A stretch of 64,000 nucleotides of DNA from positions 434,001-498,000 of the forward strand of contig OW818695.1 of assembly GCA_942493345.1 (NCBI GenBank). The letters run 5' to 3'. Positions 59,571-64,000 of this stretch are shown here, piece by piece. The DNA comes from GWE2-42-39 sp942493345. Its GTDB lineage: Bacteria; Bacteroidota; Bacteroidia; Bacteroidales; Prolixibacteraceae. The notes below the pieces were generated by a model. That model searched no databases, was not told the DNA's origin, and saw only the letters and a list, made by a program, of their open reading frames with translations. Numbering within the stretch: the first letter of the stretch is position 1; the number at the start of each line of letters is the position of its first letter. The translations under genes and the position numbers were made by a program.

Positions 59571-60870
59571 ATCGCTGACCCAACCCGAAATTGAACAATT
59601 AATATTATCGACAAAGGAATGCTTATACATTTGTATGCCAGCCATTCACAAAGAATTAGTGACTGCTATCACATATTTGGATAATTCAAACAGCAATTCA
59701 CAAAATATAGTCAAAATTCATTTCCTTATCGATTTCGATTCACAAACTTTTCGTCAAGGCTATGGTGATTTTAAATCGGTAGAAAATCTAATTAAAAGAG
59801 GGTTTGATGTTAAATGCTTAAAAGATAACCGCATTTCATTTATTATTTCCGACAATCTTGGTTATTATCTATTTATCGAATCTCGTTCATTAATTCCTGC
59901 TGATAAGGAAACCATAAATGCTGTCAGAATTGACCCAGTTAGTATTGTTAGGCTAAAAAAATTCTTTTTTAGTGAAACTGGCAATACCAATTTTGAAGAT
60001 GATTTAGTTAATGCCATAATAGAGGAAAGCAAACAGTTAGAGAAATCCAATGAATTATTAACAAAGCAAATTGCACCGGTAACTGAAATATCAAAAATTG
60101 AAATTGAATCCGTTTCTGAAGTTCTAATAAAAAATCCACCCCTTAACCCCGATTTTAAAAGAATTGTTGAATTCTATTCGAACAAATTTCAGTATGTCAA
60201 AGTAAAGTTCGAAGGGGCTAATCTTCAATATAGAAAGGTTGAAATACCTTCCAAAGCACTACCAATAATGGATGCCTCTTTAAAAGATAAACTTGAAACA
60301 AAGTTGAATTTATTTGAAAAATCAGATGAAGATAATTGTTTCAAGCCATTAATCGATTATAAAGCTAAGATTGCTGAAATTCGGGATAATTACTTAACCA
60401 AAGTGAAATCAAGAGATGAAAGCCTCCTTGACAAACTTAAAAAGACTGAATTTGAAAAACAGATTGAAAATTTGAAAGGGGAAATTAAAGATGTAAAGAA
60501 TAATATCATTGGAAACATTGCCAACCAGATAAATCAATCAAAAATTAGGTTATTAACCGACCTCATTGATTTTTTTATTGCCAATCCAAAATCATTATTT
60601 CCAAATCATCCAAATCTTTGGGAAGGCAATCAAAGCTATATTCAACAATCAGCAAAATCAAAAGCTGAAGAAATAATTTACCGCATAAAATGGCCTGAAG
60701 CTCATTTGCTAGTTGATGATTTTAAACTAAGCGTTCAATTTAGTGATATTACCTTTGAAGATTTGAAAAGTCCTGAATTTGTTAGCGAATTAAAGGATTG
60801 TAAATTAATAGACGAAATTGATGAAAATCGGTTAGCGGTATTTGGCAAGGGAGTTAAAATCAATTTGTAA
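59557..60870 (+). CDS. Hypothetical protein with PLD-like N-terminal fold
   Basis: 437 residues, soluble. The N-terminal 150 residues alternate strands and helices (KECLYICMPAIHKELVTAI, KIHFLIDFDSQTFRQGYGDF, GFDVKCLKDNRISFIISDN) in the way of phospholipase D-like domains, but the HKD catalytic motifs are absent. A helical middle (about 270-340) and a C-terminal domain follow. Such inactive PLD-like proteins occur in defence islands; the role is unknown. Last complete gene of the array region. Confidence 0.7.
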   Translation: MEYFKSLTQPEIEQLILSTKECLYICMPAIHKELVTAITYLDNSNSNSQNIVKIHFLIDFDSQTFRQGYGDFKSVENLIKRGFDVKCLKDNRISFIISDNLGYYLFIESRSLIPADKETINAVRIDPVSIVRLKKFFFSETGNTNFEDDLVNAIIEESKQLEKSNELLTKQIAPVTEISKIEIESVSEVLIKNPPLNPDFKRIVEFYSNKFQYVKVKFEGANLQYRKVEIPSKALPIMDASLKDKLETKLNLFEKSDEDNCFKPLIDYKAKIAEIRDNYLTKVKSRDESLLDKLKKTEFEKQIENLKGEIKDVKNNIIGNIANQINQSKIRLLTDLIDFFIANPKSLFPNHPNLWEGNQSYIQQSAKSKAEEIIYRIKWPEAHLLVDDFKLSVQFSDITFEDLKSPEFVSELKDCKLIDEIDENRLAVFGKGVKINL

Positions 60871-60905
60871 TTTACAGGTATTAACTTCGACAATGGAAAT
60901 GCTTT

Positions 60906-61121
60906 ATGAATAGTACTTTAATCATAGTTTTACTTTGTATTTGGTCTTTAATATTAATAAAATCAAGTTTATCACAAAAAAAGAGAAAGGATGAATTATA
61001 TCAAAAAGATGATGATTTAATTAAAAAGCAAAGACAATTAGATACGAAAACTAAGCAGTCGCTCCTTGAAATCGAGAAAAAATCCATTCAAGAATCACAA
61101 ATCCTAGCGAATAAAAGACAG
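60906..61121 (+). pseudogene. Small coiled-coil membrane protein truncated by an IS element
   Basis: ATG 60906 begins a protein with one N-terminal membrane segment (LIIVLLCIWSLILI) and a charged coiled coil (KKRKDELYQKDDDLIKKQRQ). After about 72 residues the frame enters the IS left end and ends by chance at 61170-61172. The original C-terminus is lost. It starts 35 bp after the previous gene, so the two were probably one operon. Confidence 0.6.
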
Positions 61122-61192
61122 TGTAAGCTCCCCCAAAAACAGTACGTTTTAAAAGTAGACAAAAATGTATAACTTTTGAAAAACGTAAAAAG

Positions 61193-61459
61193 ATGAAAAA
61201 AAGCACCTTCAGCCCGACCCAGATTGCGGGTATTTTAAAGGAGTTCGATAACGGTAAAAGTGTTGAAGAGCTAACCCGGGATCATGGAGTTAGCCGAGCC
61301 AGCCTCTACAAATGGCGACAGCGCTATGGCGGTATGGATGCCAGCGAGATGAAGCGGATCAAAGAGTTGGAAGAGGAAAATGCACGATTAAAGCGCATGT
61401 ATGCCAACCTTGCGATGGAACTTGATGTTGCCAAATACATTATCGAAAAAAAGCCCTAA
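61193..61459 (+). CDS. IS3-family transposase OrfA
   Basis: 88 residues. HTH domain (FSPTQIAGILKEFDNGKSVE; HGVSRASLYKWRQRYGG) and a leucine zipper (ELEEENARLKRMYANLAMEL) as in IS3 OrfA proteins. Near its end lies a slippery A7G run (61446-61453) where ribosomes can shift -1 into orfB. Confidence 0.9.
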   Translation: MKKSTFSPTQIAGILKEFDNGKSVEELTRDHGVSRASLYKWRQRYGGMDASEMKRIKELEEENARLKRMYANLAMELDVAKYIIEKKP

Positions 61460-62385
61460 AGCCTTGCGAAAAGCGAATAGTAGTTGGAGCTGTTCGCCAG
61501 GATCGCCCCAAAGACATAAGCAAGGCGTGTCGTTTGTTGCAGCTCAGCAGGAGCAGTTTGAACTATGTATCGGTTAAAACCGACCTATATTTTATGGAAC
61601 AACTTGAACAATTGGCCAAAGCACACCCCCGGGAAGGTTTCTGGAAGTGTTACCACCGTTTGCGTAATGCGGGCAATAATGTGAACCATAAAAAATTGCA
61701 TCGCATTTATAAACAAATGGGCATGCCCTTGCGCCGCAAAGTAAAGAAACGGTTGCCTGCAAGGGTAAAAGAACCGCTTCAGGTTCCGGGAAAGTTCACC
61801 CATACATGGAGTATTGATTTTGTAAGCGATGCTTTGAACAATGGGGTAAAATTTAGGTCGTTCAATGTGATAGACGATTATAACCGCGAGGTTTTGTTCA
61901 TTGAAACAGACTATTCATTAAAGAGCAGCCGGGTTATTTGGGTGCTGAAGCATCTGGTGAACAGGTGCGGAAAACCCGAAAACATCCGCATGGACAATGG
62001 CCCTGAATTTGTGGCCAAAATAGCACAAAAATGGAGCGAAATTAACAAGATAAGGTTTCAGTATATACAGCCGGGAAAGCCCACTCAAAATGCGTACATC
62101 GAGCGATTTAACAAAACCTACCGCGAGTCGGTATTGGATGCTTATTTGTTCGACAACCTTGATGAAGTAAGGGAGATTTCTCAGGAATTTGTGGATGATT
62201 ACAACAACCACAGGCCTCACGATGCCCTGGGTGGAATATCTCCCCGAAAGTACCGGGAACTTATGACCGAAGGTTACAATCCCTTTGAAGGGCTCCGTTT
62301 CGCTTCGGCTACGCCTTCGCTACACTACACCCTTCAAAGGGATTGTTCAACTAGAAAAGAATTGTCTACTTTTGAAGTGTACTAA
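61445..62385 (+). CDS. IS3-family transposase OrfB (made by -1 frameshift)
   Basis: The frame continues from the A7G slip site (…KKALKPCEKRIVVGAVRQDR…), so the transframe OrfAB is the active transposase; a TTG at 61534 is the first stand-alone start. An HTH-21 region is followed by the rve DDE core: WSIDFVSD (first Asp), RMDNGPEF (second Asp) and NAYIERFNKTYRE (Glu), then HRPHDALGG. It looks intact. Confidence 0.88.
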
Positions 62386-62579
62386 AAATGGGAAGCCTAC
62401 ACACAACAACAACAACACAAACAACAACAACACAACACAATCGAAGAAACTGTTTAGTCTTAAAAAATGGCTACACAAAAAGATCGTTTTTTTGATCTTT
62501 TGAAAATTGGAGAATGCGAAAATTCATAATAGCGCCACAACTTTGTCATTTGATCCCAAAGAACCTGAGATTAATAAAA

Positions 62580-62606
62580 AAGCTGCACCCATAGAAAGTG
62601 CAGCTT
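62580..62606. terminator. Hairpin terminator between array region and chromosome
   Basis: Stem AAGCTGCAC (62580-62588), 9-nt loop, stem GTGCAGCTT (62598-62606), with T-rich sequence on one side and A-rich on the other, so it could work in both directions. Confidence 0.65.
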
Positions 62607-62990
62607 CGTTATTTTGGAATTTAAAAAAAAACTCCGAGTTCCCCCCAATTTTAAAATTCAATAAGACTGTATGACGATCTTATTGAAACACCCCAATATA
62701 TTTCAGAAATAGTCAAGAAAACAGCGATCGTATTTCTTCTTTCAATCGAAAAACTGATTTTTAAAGACGTTTACAGGAATATATCCGAAAATACAGGCAA
62801 TGGTAACCACCCCAAGCCGAAAATATACTTGTTTATGTTTCACTTTTCTTCTCACTCCCCAAAAATACATCCCAAACAAAACCAAATTGGGAATAAAACA
62901 AAGAATTCGACACATGTTTCAAAATAGGTCTCGTGAATTCGAGAATTGTTCAGTTGATAACCGGCCTGCAAAAAGCAAATCCAGCACACA

Positions 62991-63017
62991 TTGATTCATC
63001 TTTAAATCCTAAATTTG
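62991..63017 (+). promoter_or_regulatory. Predicted promoter of the CYTH gene
   Basis: TTG at 62991-62993 and TAAATTTG at 63010-63017 (TAnnTTTG), 16 bp apart, 21 bp before the ATG. Spacing is slightly short. Confidence 0.5.
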
Positions 63018-63037
63018 CATCGAATCAATAAAAACAC

Positions 63038-63523
63038 ATGGCTATGCCGTTGGAGATCGAACGAAAATTTTTGGTTATCAAAGAAAAAATGGCAATTGAT
63101 GTCCGGGGAGAATATCTTTGTCAAGGCTATCTGAACGACGAACCGAATCGTACCGTACGAATCAGAATTGCAGGTGAATGCGCTTTCCTGACCATAAAAG
63201 GCCCCAGCAAAGGAATTTCAAGAAGTGAATTTGAATACCCTGTTCCTGTTTCGGAGGCTCGGGAAATGCTAAAAATGACCATTTCCCCACCGATTGAAAA
63301 AACAAGATACAAGATTCGGCATGAAGGGCTTTTGTGGGAACTTGATATTTTTCATGGCAGCAACGAAGGATTACTGCTCGCCGAGATTGAATTACAATCT
63401 GAAGACCAGGAAATTAAACTACCTCCGTGGGCCGGGAAAGAAGTTTCGGGTGACCCACGTTACTACAACTCCTACCTGGCAAAATTTCCTTTCGGTAGTT
63501 GGTCCGGAAATAAATTGGTGTAA
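63038..63523 (+). CDS. CYTH-domain protein (triphosphate tunnel metalloenzyme)
   Basis: 161 residues. The N-terminal EIERKFLV (about 6-13, ExExK) is the metal- and phosphate-binding signature of CYTH proteins, followed by RTVRIRI (about 38-44), FLTIKGP (about 50-56), SRSEFEYPV and ELDIFHG (about 108-114), LAEIELQSE (about 121-129). Its length matches single-domain bacterial CYTH enzymes, which hydrolyse inorganic triphosphate or related compounds. ATG 63038 or 63044. A normal chromosomal gene outside the array. Confidence 0.88.
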   Translation: MAMPLEIERKFLVIKEKMAIDVRGEYLCQGYLNDEPNRTVRIRIAGECAFLTIKGPSKGISRSEFEYPVPVSEAREMLKMTISPPIEKTRYKIRHEGLLWELDIFHGSNEGLLLAEIELQSEDQEIKLPPWAGKEVSGDPRYYNSYLAKFPFGSWSGNKLV

Positions 63524-63630
63524 TTTTTGAAAGCTGCCGCAAAACAAGTACGATTATTTTACGTTATTTTGAAAAACCAAACAAAACCTGATTACACGAA
63601 ATTGATAATAATTATTTTGAATTCTAACAG

Positions 63631-64000
63631 ATGAAATTACGGATTATAGCAAGCTTCATTCTTATCTGCAACATTGCATTTTCTACACCCATTATGAATC
63701 ATTTCGCTCCCGACAAGAAAACCCAGCCTGTCGACTCGCTGCAACAGGGAATGATTTTCCTGAAAAAATTAACAGAAGAGCAAGAAAAATGGTTTTTCAG
63801 CAATCACGAATTAAAAAACTCAATTATCGGCCTCATTCATTACATTGAAGATGAGCAAATTGATACGATGTTGTATAAAATCGACAAATACAAAAACGAT
63901 TCGCTTCTTGTATCACGTCGGTGGCAGGATGTATCCGACACCCTAAGTATCCCTGGGTTTTTACCTGCCGGGCAAATCAGCGAAAAAATGAAACAACTCG
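63631..64000 (+). CDS. 5' part of a secreted protein gene (runs past the window)
   Basis: ATG 63631 opens a frame to the end of the window (123 codons). The signal peptide (LRIIASFILICNIAFSTP) is followed by a helical, charged region with KLTEEQEKWFF and HYIEDEQIDTMLYKIDKY. Likely periplasmic or surface exposed. No family recognised from this part. Confidence 0.7.
   Translation, partial: MKLRIIASFILICNIAFSTPIMNHFAPDKKTQPVDSLQQGMIFLKKLTEEQEKWFFSNHELKNSIIGLIHYIEDEQIDTMLYKIDKYKNDSLLVSRRWQDVSDTLSIPGFLPAGQISEKMKQL

Larger units (their letters stand above)
61122..62401 (+). mobile_element. IS3-family insertion sequence
   Basis: 1280 bp with imperfect terminal inverted repeats of about 38 bp: left 61122-61160 (starts TGTAAGCTCCCCC, ends AAAAGTAGAC), right 62364-62401 (complement of TGTAGGCTTCCC...AAAAGTAGAC). 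orfA and orfB overlap by programmed -1 frameshift. No clear target duplication (ACAG on the left, CACA on the right). Confidence 0.9.
62402..63037. other. Intergenic region right of the IS
   Basis: Begins with a CAA-rich microsatellite (62402-62442, ACAACAACAACAAC type), probably the remainder of the interrupted locus. It then holds a terminator-like hairpin and the CYTH promoter. No attC, no gene recognised; the + frame 62800-62994 has no protein character. Confidence 0.55.

Noticed and set aside
1..64000. tRNA or rRNA genes
   Set aside because: No cloverleaf with conserved TTCGA arm and no rRNA segments noticed; TTCGACAG words are part of repeats.

Overview
The window comes from an AT-rich member of the Bacteroidota. 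Family content points that way (Kiwa, AbiF, DUF2007, STM3941-type and HTH-Fic proteins, many short Cys-lipoproteins), and so do several promoters with the phylum's TAnnTTTG -7 element. No rRNA, tRNA or CRISPR array was seen. From about 411 to 59463 almost the whole window is one cassette array. It has 37 attC-like sites of about 130 bp, and nearly every gene lies on the + strand. The attC reading rests on three points. Each site carries AAC...GTT outer boxes, an inner stem (AGCTAC/GTAGCT or CTATATG/CATATAG) and an unequal unpaired spacer. The first 6-9 bases of each cassette are the reverse complement of that same cassette's own end, as expected of excised circles. Sites of four sequence families are interleaved. 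No integron integrase is present, so this is either a cluster of attC sites lacking an integrase or the inner part of a very large chromosomal integron whose intI lies left of position 1.

Layout. 1-706: end of a partial gene and a degenerate first cassette. 831-9436: small cassettes with a KTTLDLIQ-repeat/GIY-YIG pair, a four-gene RelA/SpoT-like cassette, a two-gene CBASS (CD-NTase plus Cap15-like effector), a lipoprotein, and AbiF with its ncRNA. 9556-14583: a 5 kb cassette with a single-chain restriction-modification enzyme and a BRO-N/DinD-like protein. 14584-24180: a 9.6 kb cassette with type I R-M (hsdR, hsdM, hsdS), Kiwa (kwaA, kwaB), an MNT-HEPN toxin-antitoxin pair and an alpha-helical backbone protein. 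24181-48559: about 25 small cassettes. These include gene-less TTTGACA-repeat cassettes, DUF2007, STM3941-like, YbjQ-like, caspase-like, P63C, hybrid histidine kinase, GIY-YIG and PIN-like proteins, plus secreted and membrane proteins. 48560-59457: a 10.9 kb cassette with a phase-variable type I R-M locus (hsdM, two inverted hsdS, frameshifted fic, tyrosine recombinase, hsdR) and a second copy of the backbone protein. 59458-61121: last cassette, cut by an IS3-family element (61122-62401). 62402-64000: ordinary chromosome with a CYTH-domain protein and the start of a secreted protein.

The most unusual feature is the architecture of the three large defence cassettes. The two biggest share almost the same roughly 265 bp left end and roughly 1.3 kb right end (backbone gene, 21-bp tandem repeats, hairpin, possible outward promoter) around different defence cargo. 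All three large cassettes are bracketed by a hairpin element whose outer and inner stems differ in sequence but keep pairing, while an internal loop ACAT opposite AAGA never changes (six copies). This looks like a modular defence-loading system nested inside an integron-type array. Function names rest on motif recognition by eye; no database search was possible.
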